The position numbers were made by a program, and so were the translations under genes. The notes beneath the pieces were generated by a model. That model was not told where the DNA came from, made no database searches, and saw nothing but the letters and a program-made list of their open reading frames with translations. Source: Nodosilinea sp. WJT8-NPBG4 (GTDB lineage Bacteria > Cyanobacteriota > Cyanobacteriia > Phormidesmidales > Phormidesmidaceae). Taken from it: DNA of 64,000 nucleotides. The stretch lies in NCBI GenBank assembly GCA_019359285.1, contig JAHHHQ010000059.1, forward strand, positions 20,045-84,044. Reading direction: 5' to 3'. Below are positions 51,314 through 60,379 of this stretch, one piece after another (positions within the stretch are counted from its first letter, which is position 1; every line of letters begins with the position of its first letter).

Positions 51314-52327
51314 CTATTTCCAGTTGGCAGCCACCATCTCAGCTAGGTCAACTACGCGCTGGCTATAGCCCCACTCGTTGTCGTACCAGGCCACCACTTT
51401 CACCATGTCGCCGCCCATCACCATGGTCAGGCTAGAGTCAACGATCGAAGACTCGTCGGTCTTGCGGTAGTCGATGGAGACTAGAGGCAGATCGCTGTAA
51501 GCCAGAATGCCTTTCATGGGGCCTTCGGCCGCGGACTTCAGCGCCTGGTTGATCTGGTCAGCGATCGCAGGCTTCTCAACCTGAACCACCAGGTCGACCA
51601 CCGACACGTTGGGGGTGGGCACGCGCAGGGCGATCCCGTTCAGCTTGCCCGCCATTTCAGGAATCACCAGAGCTACAGCCTGAGCTGCCCCGGTGGTGGT
51701 GGGCACAATGTTCAACGCAGCAGCACGAGCCCGACGCAGGTCACGGTGGCTAGCATCGAGCAGACGCTGGTCGCCAGTGTAGCTGTGGGTAGTGGTCATG
51801 GTGCCTTTGATGATGCCGAAGTTGTCGTTCAGCACCTTGACCACGGGGGCCAGACAGTTGGTGGTGCAGCTGGCGTTGCTGACCACGTTGTGGCGATCAT
51901 GGGTGTACTCTTGGTGGTTGACGCCCATGACGTAGGTGCCAATGCCGCCGCCTTTACCCGGCGCGGTGATCAGCACTTTTTTAGCGCCCGCTTCGATGTG
52001 GCGAGAGGCGCCCTCTTCGCTGACGAAAACCCCAGTCGACTCAATGATTAGATCAATATCCCAGGCTGCCCAGGGCAGGTTGTTGGGGTTGCGATCCGAG
52101 TAGCACTTAATGGTCTTACCGTTGACAATCAGCGTGTCTTCGCCAGCGCTGACATCGGCGTCTAGCCGACCCAGCATCGAGTCATACTTCAGCAGGTGGG
52201 CGTTAGTCTTAGGATCAGACGTATCGTTAATAGCGACCACCTCAAGCTGGCTGTTCTCGCGCGTCAACCAGCAGCGCAGAAAATTACGGCCAATGCGGCC
52301 AAAACCATTAATTGCTACTCTAACCAC
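51314..52327 (-). CDS. gap2: Glyceraldehyde-3-phosphate dehydrogenase (Gap2-type)
   Basis: 337 residues. The N-terminal Rossmann motif INGFGRIGRNFLRCW leads to NDTSDPKTNAHLLKYDSM, typical of the photosynthetic NADP/NAD-using GapA/B-like Gap2. The active site SNASCTTNCLAP (Cys about 153), the substrate-site His and the C-terminal WYDNEWGYS are present. In cyanobacteria Gap2 works in the Calvin cycle and gluconeogenesis. The gene stands alone. The 530-base region upstream holds its promoter and that of murC, which is divergent. Confidence 0.95.
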   Translation of the reverse strand: MVRVAINGFGRIGRNFLRCWLTRENSQLEVVAINDTSDPKTNAHLLKYDSMLGRLDADVSAGEDTLIVNGKTIKCYSDRNPNNLPWAAWDIDLIIESTGVFVSEEGASRHIEAGAKKVLITAPGKGGGIGTYVMGVNHQEYTHDRHNVVSNASCTTNCLAPVVKVLNDNFGIIKGTMTTTHSYTGDQRLLDASHRDLRRARAAALNIVPTTTGAAQAVALVIPEMAGKLNGIALRVPTPNVSVVDLVVQVEKPAIADQINQALKSAAEGPMKGILAYSDLPLVSIDYRKTDESSIVDSSLTMVMGGDMVKVVAWYDNEWGYSQRVVDLAEMVAANWK

Positions 52328-52860
52328 TGCGTTTAACCCTCTGTTGTAGTCGGAACTAGGTATCTATTCTTAGACGACACCATAATATCGCAAAGCATGA
52401 TCCACTTTATAGGGGTCAGCCATTGAACTGAATCTATTCAAAATTCAAGATAGACCTTGAAGCCTCTATGGAATGGATGGGGCGATCGCCGTGTCCCTGT
52501 CCACCTGTGAGGATCAGTCTTAGGCGATCGCATAAGTATTTCTACTTGAACCATTCGTTTCGCATAGAAAATCGGTATGCCATCCTGATAGGCCTTTTAT
52601 TAATAGAAGAAGAGTGTGGGTGTAAACCCGCCTTTGCCTAGCCCTCCCTCCCTATCGAGGGTTAGTAGACCTCTGAACAGGGGGCATCCTGGGCCCAGTT
52701 AAAGCGTTGTTCGCGGCACATCCCCCTCAGGGATCAAAACCAAAAAACCGCTGGAACGGCCGCCAGCCAAGGCTAATACCGATGTTTAGGCCAATTCGGC
52801 AATTCTTGCTATGATTACGCCTGACACTTGGTGTGGTGTGGTGTTGTAAGGAGTGTAACG
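52328..52860. other. Divergent promoter region of gap2 and murC
   Basis: About 530 bases with no gene. A TATGAT at 52810-52815 is a possible -10 element for murC, without a good -35. HIP1 sites are present. Nothing resembling a riboswitch or small RNA could be recognised. Confidence 0.4.
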
Positions 52861-54390
52861 ATGCCGATTTCCGTAGATTTTACCGGCAGACCCTTTCATT
52901 TCATTGGGATAGGGGGTATTGGCATGTCGGCACTGGCCTACATCTTGACCAAACGCAACCTGCCCGTATCGGGATCCGATTTACGCTTAACCCACATCAC
53001 CCGTCGCCTGCAAGAGGCTGGTGCCCATATTTTTTGGCAGCAAGAAGCCGCTAACCTAAGCTATTTTCTCACCACCAACCAGCCGGTCCTCGCTACCGCA
53101 CCGAGTCGAACCGGATCTGGCTCAGTGGGGTCTAAGGTGGCTGTGCCGGTGATAGCTCCAGACGCTACTCCCCAAGTGGTTTGTTCCACCGCGATCGACA
53201 CGCGTAACCCAGAATACCAAGCGGCTTTAGAACTGGGCTGCCCCATTCTGCACCGCTCTGACCTGCTCGCCGCACTGATTCGTGAGTACAGCAGCATTGC
53301 CGTTGCTGGCACCCACGGCAAAACCACCACCAGCAGCATGATTGGTCACCTGTTGCTGAATGCCAACCTCGATCCCACCATTGTGGTGGGCGGTGAGGTG
53401 TCGAGCTGGGGCGGCAATGCCCGTCTCGGCCAAAGTCCTTACCTGGTTGCGGAAGCAGATGAGTCAGATGGCACCCTGGCGAAGCTATCGGCCAGCATTG
53501 GCGTCGTTACCAACATTGAGCTAGACCACACCGACCACTACCGCGACCTGGAAGATGTGGTGCAGATTTTTCAAACCTTCCAGCGCCAGTGCGGTCTGTT
53601 GGTCGCTAGCGCCGACTGTGAGGTGGTACGCACCAGCCTCAAGCCCGATGTCACCTATAGCCTCAGCCCCGATAACGGCGCGACGTATCACGTTACCGAC
53701 TTGCAGTTTGGGGCAGAGGGCACTTCAGCCCTGGTTTGGGAGCTGGGTCAGCCCTTGGGTCGCCTCCGTCTGCGGGTGTTGGGCTGCCATAACCTCAGTA
53801 ACGCCTTAGCTGCTGTAGCCGTCGGGCGGCACCTGGGCATTGCTTTTGATGCAATTGCCGAGGGGCTAGAAAATTTTTGCGGCGCTCGCCGTCGATTTGA
53901 GCACCGGGGTAGCTACAACGGCATTCAGTTTTTTGACGACTATGCCCACCACCCCAGCGAAATCCGCGCCACCCTGGCGGCGGCTCGCATTAAAGTCGAT
54001 CAGACTCTGCCAATCGACAGCCGTCAGGATAACCGCCGCGTGGTGGCGGTGTTTCAGCCCCACCGATTTAGCCGTACGGCAGCGCTGCTGAACGACTTTA
54101 CCGATGCCTTTGTCGATGCCGACCAGGTGATCATGGCCGATATCTACAGCGCAGGCGAGAAAAATACCTTTGGGGTTTCGGGTCGTCAGTTAGCTGATGC
54201 CGTGAGCCATGCTCACCCAAGGGTCTTGTATGGCCACACCCTAGACGACATTCAGGCAGCCCTGGCCCACAGCCTGCGGCCCGGCGATCTGGTGATGTTT
54301 ATGGGGGCGGGAAACCTCAACCAGATTATTCCTCAGGTGATGGCCTACTACGCGGAGGCCGAGGTGCCCTCGCTGCAGGAGGCCTGTTAG
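52861..54390 (+). CDS. murC: UDP-N-acetylmuramate--L-alanine ligase
   Basis: 509 residues from ATG 52861, with RBS AAGGAG 8 bases upstream. It is the cytosolic Mur ligase that adds L-Ala to UDP-MurNAc. Motifs: N-terminal FIGIGGIGMSALA, P-loop AGTHGKTTTSSM (about 155-166), VAEADESD, and HHPSEI in the C-terminal domain (about 370). A ~15-residue Ser/Gly/Val-rich insert (SRTGSGSVGSKVAVP, about 80-94) lies in the first domain. It is followed by murB after 59 bases, as usual in cyanobacteria. Confidence 0.95.
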   Translation: MPISVDFTGRPFHFIGIGGIGMSALAYILTKRNLPVSGSDLRLTHITRRLQEAGAHIFWQQEAANLSYFLTTNQPVLATAPSRTGSGSVGSKVAVPVIAPDATPQVVCSTAIDTRNPEYQAALELGCPILHRSDLLAALIREYSSIAVAGTHGKTTTSSMIGHLLLNANLDPTIVVGGEVSSWGGNARLGQSPYLVAEADESDGTLAKLSASIGVVTNIELDHTDHYRDLEDVVQIFQTFQRQCGLLVASADCEVVRTSLKPDVTYSLSPDNGATYHVTDLQFGAEGTSALVWELGQPLGRLRLRVLGCHNLSNALAAVAVGRHLGIAFDAIAEGLENFCGARRRFEHRGSYNGIQFFDDYAHHPSEIRATLAAARIKVDQTLPIDSRQDNRRVVAVFQPHRFSRTAALLNDFTDAFVDADQVIMADIYSAGEKNTFGVSGRQLADAVSHAHPRVLYGHTLDDIQAALAHSLRPGDLVMFMGAGNLNQIIPQVMAYYAEAEVPSLQEAC

Positions 54391-54449
54391 GCACCGGCGA
54401 TCGCGACGGAGTTGGCTAGCCTGGGGAACGACTGTTGAGAGCTGGGACC

Positions 54450-55361
54450 ATGAACCAAACCCTTAGAGTCGCTCCTAATTTTGTCTGCCTAAAACCACAG
54501 GTGTCGCTACAGCAGCTGACCACGTTTCGTGTAGGTGGCCCGGCGGAGTGGCTGGCGATGCCCCATCACCAAAGCGAACTGGAGCAGGCTTTAGACTGGG
54601 CGAGCGCGGCCAACCTCAAGATCACCCCGCTGGGGGCAGGGTCGAATCTGCTGATCAGCGATCGCGGCATCCCTGGCCTGGTGCTCTGCACCCGTCGCTG
54701 GCGCGGCACTGAGTTTAGCGAAACAGGTCGCGTCACCGTAGCAGCGGGTGAGCCGCTGCCCACCCTAGCCTGGAAGGCCGCCAAGCGCGGCTGTCGCGGC
54801 CTCGAATGGGCTGTAGGCATTCCCGGCACGGTGGGCGGCGCGGTGGTGATGAATGCCGGTGCCCACGGCGGCTGCGCGGCAGATGTGCTGGTTTCAGCCA
54901 CCGTGCTCGACCCAGAGATTGGCATTGTGACTTTGACGCCCGCTGATTTGGCATTTCAGTACCGCACCTCAATCCTCCAGGGTGGGCAGCGGGTGGTGCT
55001 GGATGCCACCTTTCAGCTGGAGCCGGGGCACGACCCCAAGGTGGTGATGGCCGACACTCTGGCGGGGCTCAACCAGCGGCGGGCGACCCAACCCTACGAC
55101 ATGCCCAACTGCGGCAGCGTGTTTCGCAACCCCTACCCCCACACGGCGGGGACGCTGATTGAAAAAACTGGGCTAAAGGGCTACCGCGTCGGCAACGCCC
55201 AGGTGTCTGAGCGCCACGCCAACTTTATTGTGAATTTAGGCGGTGCCACCGCCACGGATATTCAACACCTGATTCGCCATGTGCAAGATGAGGTAGAAGC
55301 CCGCTGGGCTGTGCGTCTGCAAACCGAAGTGAAGTTTATGGGCGAGTTCCCCAGCCTTTAA
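54450..55361 (+). CDS. murB: UDP-N-acetylenolpyruvoylglucosamine reductase
   Basis: 303 residues from ATG 54450. FAD-dependent enzyme making UDP-MurNAc. Motifs: FRVGGPAEWL, ITPLGAGSNLLI, the FAD-binding GLEWAVGIPGTVGGAVVMNA (about 115-134), FQYRTSIL and CGSVFRNP with the catalytic Ser; the final Glu region (LQTEVKF) is near the C-terminus. It is downstream of murC, probably in one operon. Its stop overlaps the convergent oxidase stop by four bases. Confidence 0.94.
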   Translation: MNQTLRVAPNFVCLKPQVSLQQLTTFRVGGPAEWLAMPHHQSELEQALDWASAANLKITPLGAGSNLLISDRGIPGLVLCTRRWRGTEFSETGRVTVAAGEPLPTLAWKAAKRGCRGLEWAVGIPGTVGGAVVMNAGAHGGCAADVLVSATVLDPEIGIVTLTPADLAFQYRTSILQGGQRVVLDATFQLEPGHDPKVVMADTLAGLNQRRATQPYDMPNCGSVFRNPYPHTAGTLIEKTGLKGYRVGNAQVSERHANFIVNLGGATATDIQHLIRHVQDEVEARWAVRLQTEVKFMGEFPSL

Positions 55362-56539
55362 GGTGCTTTAGAAAAGCGATCGAGGGCCATGGCGGCGATC
55401 GCGCTATCCGCTTCACCCACCACTGTTTGAGCAAAGCGCTGGGCGACCGGCGGCAGATATACAAAAGGCGCGCTAAACCCGGCCATAACGTGTAGCCCCT
55501 CAACCCCAGGGACAGCTCCCACCAGCGGTAAACCGTCACGGCTAAAGCTGACTCGACAGCGCCGCCAGGTACCCGGCACATCGGCCAGGGCAGGAATTTG
55601 AGCAGCCATAGCGGCCCGCAGGGTGCGATCGCTCTCTGCTTCATCCAGCTCTGCATCCAGATCCGTCAGCGTGCGGCTGATCTGGCCTAGGCAGACATGG
55701 CCATCTAAAAACTGAATTGCCCCGCTGTCGAGAATGGCAGGGGTGACTTCATGGCCCGGCTCATCCCATTGCCCATCAATGTTGGGCTGACTGGCTTTAG
55801 CTTCCAGGGCAAAGCGCTCGGTCTGGGCGGGCATAATCAGCGATCGCAACCGGAGATCGAGCGGCGGCGTTTCAATCAGCTCAGCGTGGGTATAGTAGAG
55901 CGGAATTTTCACCTGGGCCTGGTGCAGCAGCGCTCGGCTAAAGGCCCCTGCCGCCACCAGAACGTTCTTGGCAGGGCAAGCCTGCTCGGTGGTTAAAACG
56001 CCGGTGACGCGATCTTTGATCCGCACCACATCCACCACAGCCGCAATCATGCGGGTACCGCCCAAGCTCTGAAAGGCCTGGTTGTAGGCGCTGACCAGGG
56101 CCACTGGGGAGACATGACCGTGGCGCACGGTGAAAGCTCCGGCGATCGCATTGGGGTTCAGCAGCGGTTCCAACTCCTGGGCCTCGGCGGCCGACACAAA
56201 GTGCGGCGGCGTTGCGCAGTTGGCATAGGCTTTGGCGGCGGTATCAGGATCCCCCTCTGCCGCTAGGGTCAGCACTAGATCCAGCTCACGAAACTGGGTG
56301 TCGGCCTCTAGTTCTTCGCTGAGCTGACGATGCTTGGCAATGCCTTCCTGACACAGCTGCTGGGTAAGGGCCGTGCTGCCCGACCAGTAGGGGATGCCGC
56401 CATAGCTGTAGCGGGTAGCATTGCCGGGCTCTAGGGCGCGATCGATAAGCAGGACAGACAACCCCTGCTGGGCCAGTTCGTAGCTGACCGCCGCCCCCAC
56501 CAGACCGTTGCCGACCACAATCCAGTCAAAGGTTTGCAT
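55358..56539 (-). CDS. FAD-dependent amino-acid oxidase (DadA/GlyOx type)
   Basis: 393 residues from ATG 56539. The N-terminal FAD motif DWIVVGNGLVGAAVSYELAQQG (core GNGLVGAAVSYELA) is followed by LLIDRA. The DAO-type middle has NVLVAAGAFSRALL and the C-terminal PLVGAVPGVEGLHVMAGFSA typical of glycine/sarcosine/D-amino acid oxidases. The substrate is not assigned. The upstream gap carries an AAGGT/CCTTGAACC-type repeat (56560-56632). Confidence 0.85.
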   Translation of the reverse strand: MQTFDWIVVGNGLVGAAVSYELAQQGLSVLLIDRALEPGNATRYSYGGIPYWSGSTALTQQLCQEGIAKHRQLSEELEADTQFRELDLVLTLAAEGDPDTAAKAYANCATPPHFVSAAEAQELEPLLNPNAIAGAFTVRHGHVSPVALVSAYNQAFQSLGGTRMIAAVVDVVRIKDRVTGVLTTEQACPAKNVLVAAGAFSRALLHQAQVKIPLYYTHAELIETPPLDLRLRSLIMPAQTERFALEAKASQPNIDGQWDEPGHEVTPAILDSGAIQFLDGHVCLGQISRTLTDLDAELDEAESDRTLRAAMAAQIPALADVPGTWRRCRVSFSRDGLPLVGAVPGVEGLHVMAGFSAPFVYLPPVAQRFAQTVVGEADSAIAAMALDRFSKAP

Positions 56540-56559
56540 AGTTAATAACAAAGGTTTAG

Positions 56560-56632
56560 GGGAGCGGGTTTAGGGTTTAAGGGAACAGCAGCTTCCTTGC
56601 CTGTAACCATAGACCTTATACCTGAAACCCTA
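56560..56632. repeat. AAGGTTTAGGG / CCTAAACC-type inverted repeat
   Basis: AGGTTTAGGGGAGCGGGTTT ... ACCTTATACCTGAAACCCTA, an imperfect inverted repeat of the family at 5033, 15230 and 31965. It fills the space between two minus-strand genes. Confidence 0.55.
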
Positions 56633-57286
56633 GGCGTAGATCTGACCCAGGATAATCCGCAGGCGATCGTAGTCGTCTTTCAAAAAGATGCTGAGGGTGC
56701 GGCCAGCCTGCACTAGCCACGCGCGATCGAGCTTGCGGAGCTGGTAGCCTTGGCGCAACACGGCTGCCACCAGGCTGTCTACTGGGGCGCTACCCATGGC
56801 CAGTAGGGTTCTCAAAAAATCGAGCTGCTCGGTGAACTCAATGACCACCTCAGGAGAGCAGGCATACACGCCCTGGTGCACCTGGGGCGGCCGGGGCGGC
56901 AGGTGTTGAAAGATCGGCCCCTGGGGTCGCCCGGCCAGGTCGGGGGCGCGAAAGCCCACGATCGCCGCCTTAAACTCGGTCTTGAGCATGGCAAAGATCT
57001 GCGGCTGCTGCTGGCGCAGATCTTCGAGCGACAGCCCCAGCGCCCGCGCTCGGTGTACCGAATCGATCGGGCTGGTGGTGGCGTGGTACACCACACCGTA
57101 GACTGTATTGCCCGATTCCTCATCCAGGGCGATGACCCAGCTGCCAAAAGGGGGCATGGCCGAAAACGCTAAGGCCTCAGGCTCTAGGCACTGGGCCAAA
57201 AATTCGGTGGTGGCGGTTTCAATCACCTCGGCGATGTGATTGGGCTGCCGCGCTGGGGCCGTTGTTTGAGGCAGAGGTAAGCGCAT
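56630..57286 (-). CDS. HAS-barrel-like cyanobacterial protein
   Basis: 218 residues, soluble. The sequence (FGSWVIALDEESGNTVYGVV, then DSVHRARALGLSLEDLRQQQP and YACSPEVVIEF) resembles the HAS-barrel domain found at the start of HerA-type ATPases, without the ATPase. It is a conserved-looking cyanobacterial protein of unknown function. It lies 8 bases after ndhS on the same strand, so co-transcription is likely. Confidence 0.65.
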   Translation of the reverse strand: MRLPLPQTTAPARQPNHIAEVIETATTEFLAQCLEPEALAFSAMPPFGSWVIALDEESGNTVYGVVYHATTSPIDSVHRARALGLSLEDLRQQQPQIFAMLKTEFKAAIVGFRAPDLAGRPQGPIFQHLPPRPPQVHQGVYACSPEVVIEFTEQLDFLRTLLAMGSAPVDSLVAAVLRQGYQLRKLDRAWLVQAGRTLSIFLKDDYDRLRIILGQIYA

Positions 57287-57294
57287 AGCGATAC

Positions 57295-57480
57295 CTAGCG
57301 CCGCTTGCCAGAGCTCACCGGCTCTAGCTCAGACATCTCGAAGGTGATCAGCTTATCCCAGTTGCCGCCTTCAAACAGCACCGCTACCTTGCCGTCGGTA
57401 ATGCGCTGCACCAGACCCTGAAAACCGTAGTAGGTATCGTTGACATTGATCACGGTAACCGGAGCCCCAGGAAAAATCAT
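57295..57480 (-). CDS. ndhS: NDH-1 subunit S (ferredoxin-docking)
   Basis: 61 residues, an SH3-like small protein matching NdhS: MIFPGAPVTVINVNDTYYGF, QRITDGKVAVLFEGGNWDKL and ITFEMSELE. In cyanobacteria NdhS sits on the peripheral arm of photosynthetic NDH-1 and helps bind ferredoxin for cyclic electron flow. The C-terminus is slightly shorter than the ~69 residues of some homologues. It heads a two-gene unit with the HAS-barrel gene. Confidence 0.88.
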   Translation of the reverse strand: MIFPGAPVTVINVNDTYYGFQGLVQRITDGKVAVLFEGGNWDKLITFEMSELEPVSSGKRR

Positions 57481-57863
57481 GATGACTAATGCTTTTGATC
57501 TGCCCCTACAGTTTAAGGCAATGTGCTGAACTGGCCTATTACTGTCAACGTATTTCGTGGTTAGAGGCGGCTGACGTCCCAGGCCATGGTCAGTCCTGGT
57601 TGTCTTTCAAAACTGCGTTGCCGTGTTCGTCGCGTTGGCGAAAGCAACCTTTGGCCCAGAGGTCTGTTTCGGCAGAATGCTCTAGCTTGGTGCGATCGCT
57701 CAGCAGAGATAACCAGCAGCCAGGGCAAGACTTGCTCAGCACCTCAACCGCTGAGTTTTGGACTGGCTCTGGGTGCGATCGCCCTCTACGTTACCCAACC
57801 TGCGTAGGGCCGAGCCTTTCTTGGCTAGAGCGTTATGCTAAGGCTCTAGCCCTGCACCGCCCT
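57481..57863. other. Gene-free stretch between ndhS and recO
   Basis: About 380 bases between divergent genes. The recO frame stays open to 57489 but the reading is not RecO-like, and I see no RBS for a separate gene. It should hold both promoters. Confidence 0.4.
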
Positions 57864-58703
57864 ATGAGCCAAACCTACAAAGCCACTGGCATCAACCTCA
57901 AAGCCATGCCCCTAGGGGAAACCGATCGCCTGCTCACCATCCTCACTCCCGAGATTGGGCTGGTGCGGGCGGTGGCACCGGGGTCGCGCAAGCACCAGTC
58001 GCGGCTGGGCGGCCGCAGCGGCCTATTCGTCATCAACGAATGTTTGGTGGTGAAGGGCAAGCGTCTCGACAAGCTCATTCAGGCCGAAACCGTCCGCACC
58101 TTTCCTGGGCTGAGCCGGCACCTGTCCCGGCTCACAGCCAGCCAGTATCTAGCGGAGGTCGTGCTGCTAATGGCCCTCAGCGACTCTCCTCAAAGCGATC
58201 TGTTTCATGTCTTTGTGGAACATCTAGAACGGCTTGAAACGGCATCATCGGGGGCGGTGCTGGCGGCCCTGTGCCACGGGTTATATCACCTGCTGGCCCT
58301 GGCGGGGGTGGCTCCAGAGGTGCACCGATGCACTCTCAGCCGGGATGAGATTGTGCCCAATCTACTCGACCCCGCCTGGCGAGTAGAATTTAGTTCTGAA
58401 TCGGGGGGGCTGGTACAGGCGGACGGAGCTACTCAGCTCGGCGAAGGGCAAGGCCGCTACGGTCAACCATCCAAGCGTCCCCTGCTGCTCACCGCCACCG
58501 ATGTGGCCCTGCTCCAGCAGCTCACCAAACCGGAGATTTTATCTACCCTACCCATGGGGCTAGAGAACCAAAACCCCCAATCCGGAAAAACCCAGCAGCT
58601 GTGGGCACGAGTCGAGCGGCTTCTGCGAGAATATACTGAGAACTACTTTGAACGTCCCATTCGGTCGGCGGCTTTGGTTGATGTCTGTTTAGCTACCCTT
58701 TAA
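57864..58703 (+). CDS. recO: DNA repair protein RecO
   Basis: 279 residues from ATG 57864. The N-terminal OB fold shows YKATGINLKAMPLGETDRLL and VRAVAPGSRK, which match RecO, the mediator that loads RecA on SSB-coated DNA with RecR. The middle is alpha-helical (LAEVVLLMALSD). The usual zinc-finger Cys cluster is not complete, as in many cyanobacterial RecO proteins. The C-terminal half has a Gly/Gln-rich insert. Confidence 0.88.
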   Translation: MSQTYKATGINLKAMPLGETDRLLTILTPEIGLVRAVAPGSRKHQSRLGGRSGLFVINECLVVKGKRLDKLIQAETVRTFPGLSRHLSRLTASQYLAEVVLLMALSDSPQSDLFHVFVEHLERLETASSGAVLAALCHGLYHLLALAGVAPEVHRCTLSRDEIVPNLLDPAWRVEFSSESGGLVQADGATQLGEGQGRYGQPSKRPLLLTATDVALLQQLTKPEILSTLPMGLENQNPQSGKTQQLWARVERLLREYTENYFERPIRSAALVDVCLATL

Positions 58704-58750
58704 ACTGCTGGATATTGCGCCGCCCAGTGCCCAGGTTCGTTGGTTACCCC

Positions 58751-60223
58751 ATGCTCCGTGAGTTTGAAGCTAATACAGAGGCTAACGAGGCAAACCATTT
58801 GCCCAAAGCAGAGGATCGAGGGTCTGGCCATGGCACTGACTCGGGCGCTGGGGCAGACTCCAAAGCCCAATCCGCCACTTTGCCTGCTGCTCCTGTATCT
58901 GAGACCGCTGACTCAGAGCGTGAGAATGGGTTTCGGGCCATTTTCCGAAACCGCAACTTTTTGATTTTGTGGACTGGACAGCTCTTTTCGCAGCTGGCCG
59001 ATAAAGTCTATCTGGTGCTGATGATTGCCATCATCGCCGCTCGATATGAGACCCCCGGGCAGACCATCAGCGGCTGGGTATCAGCGGTGATGATTTCCTT
59101 TACCGTGCCGGCGGTGCTGTTTGGGGCGCTGGCGGGGGTGTTTGTAGACCGTTGGCGCAAGCGTCCGGTGCTGGTGTGGTCTAATCTGCTGCGCGGCGGC
59201 CTGGTAATTGCGCTGCCCATAGGGATTTGGCTAACGGCGGGCTGGGGGCCGGTGCTAGGGCTGCCCGTTGCCTTTTTGCTGCTGCTGGTCGTAACGTTTT
59301 TGATCTCTACCCTGACCCAGTTTTTTGCCCCGGCAGAGCAGTCGATTATTCCTCTCATTGTGGCCGAGGGAGATTTACTCTCGGCCAACTCGCTCTACAC
59401 CACCACTATGATGGCTTCGGTGATCGTTGGGTTTGCGGTGGGAGAACCGCTGCTAGCCCTAGCCGATCGCCTGATGTCGGCCCTCGGCATAGCCAATAAC
59501 GGCCCGGCTATCTTGGTCGGCCTCAGCTACGTGGTGGCCGGGCTGTGCCTAATGACGATGGATCCGGGGAAAGAGAGTTTATCCGCTGCCCACGAAGACA
59601 TATCTCAATTTTGGGCTGATATCAGAGACGGATGGCGCTACCTAGGGGAGCAGGTGCAGGTGCGGGTGGCGATCATTCAGCTGGTGCTGCTGTCGTCGGT
59701 GTTTGCGGCTCTGGCGGTGCTGGCGGTGCGCTTGGCGGAGATGATTCCCGCTCTTAAGGCGTCGCAGTTTGGCTTTTTGCTGGCGGCGGGTGGCCTGGGC
59801 CTGGGCCTAGGCGCCGTGCTGGTAGGGAATTTTGGGCCGCGCTTTCCGAGGCGTTACCTGAGCCTGTGGGGTGCCATAGGGATGGGGGTGTGCCTCATTT
59901 CCCTGGCCTGGACGACTCAGCAGCTGTGGGCGTCTATGGCGATTATTGCCACTCTGGGGCTGTGTGGTGCCTTTGTCGGTATACCGATGCAGACCCTGAT
60001 CCAAGAAAAAACGCCGGAAGCCATGCGCGGCAAAGTGTTTGGGCTACAGAACAACATGGTCAACATTGCCCTGAGTCTGCCGCTGGCCCTGGCCAGTGTG
60101 ATAGAGGCACACCTGGGTTTGGCTAATGTTTTTGTCGGCATGGGAGCCCTGGTAGGACTAGGGGGAGTAGTAACCTGGTATATTGCCGATACGGCAATGA
60201 GAAAGACCCAGGCCCCGGGCTAG
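58751..60223 (+). CDS. MFS transporter
   Basis: 490 residues from ATG 58751. An N-terminal ~65-residue polar, acidic stretch precedes 12 predicted membrane helices. FLILWTGQLFSQLADKVYLV opens helix 1, and the MFS loop GVFVDRWRKRPVL follows helix 2. It belongs to the MFS_3-like drug or metabolite exporter group. The substrate is unknown. It lies 47 bases after recO on the same strand. Confidence 0.85.
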   Translation: MLREFEANTEANEANHLPKAEDRGSGHGTDSGAGADSKAQSATLPAAPVSETADSERENGFRAIFRNRNFLILWTGQLFSQLADKVYLVLMIAIIAARYETPGQTISGWVSAVMISFTVPAVLFGALAGVFVDRWRKRPVLVWSNLLRGGLVIALPIGIWLTAGWGPVLGLPVAFLLLLVVTFLISTLTQFFAPAEQSIIPLIVAEGDLLSANSLYTTTMMASVIVGFAVGEPLLALADRLMSALGIANNGPAILVGLSYVVAGLCLMTMDPGKESLSAAHEDISQFWADIRDGWRYLGEQVQVRVAIIQLVLLSSVFAALAVLAVRLAEMIPALKASQFGFLLAAGGLGLGLGAVLVGNFGPRFPRRYLSLWGAIGMGVCLISLAWTTQQLWASMAIIATLGLCGAFVGIPMQTLIQEKTPEAMRGKVFGLQNNMVNIALSLPLALASVIEAHLGLANVFVGMGALVGLGGVVTWYIADTAMRKTQAPG

Positions 60224-60379
60224 GTTTCATTTTTTTACCAAAGGATCTGTGGGCCGAGGCTACGGGCTGGGCGATTCCGGAATGGATACTCACTCCGAGT
60301 CAGTTCCTGAACGCTCCGCGAATCGCGGCGGCATTCTGCTGGCGCTAGTTTAGGTTGTTAACGGATAACGCTGAACAGC

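Noticed and set aside
52861..55361. Larger dcw-type cell division cluster
   Set aside because: Only murC and murB are present; flanking genes are unrelated.
57489..57863. Upstream extension of the recO frame
   Set aside because: The reading has no RecO or other family character, RecO proteins begin at the ATG at 57864, and the region must hold the ndhS and recO promoters.
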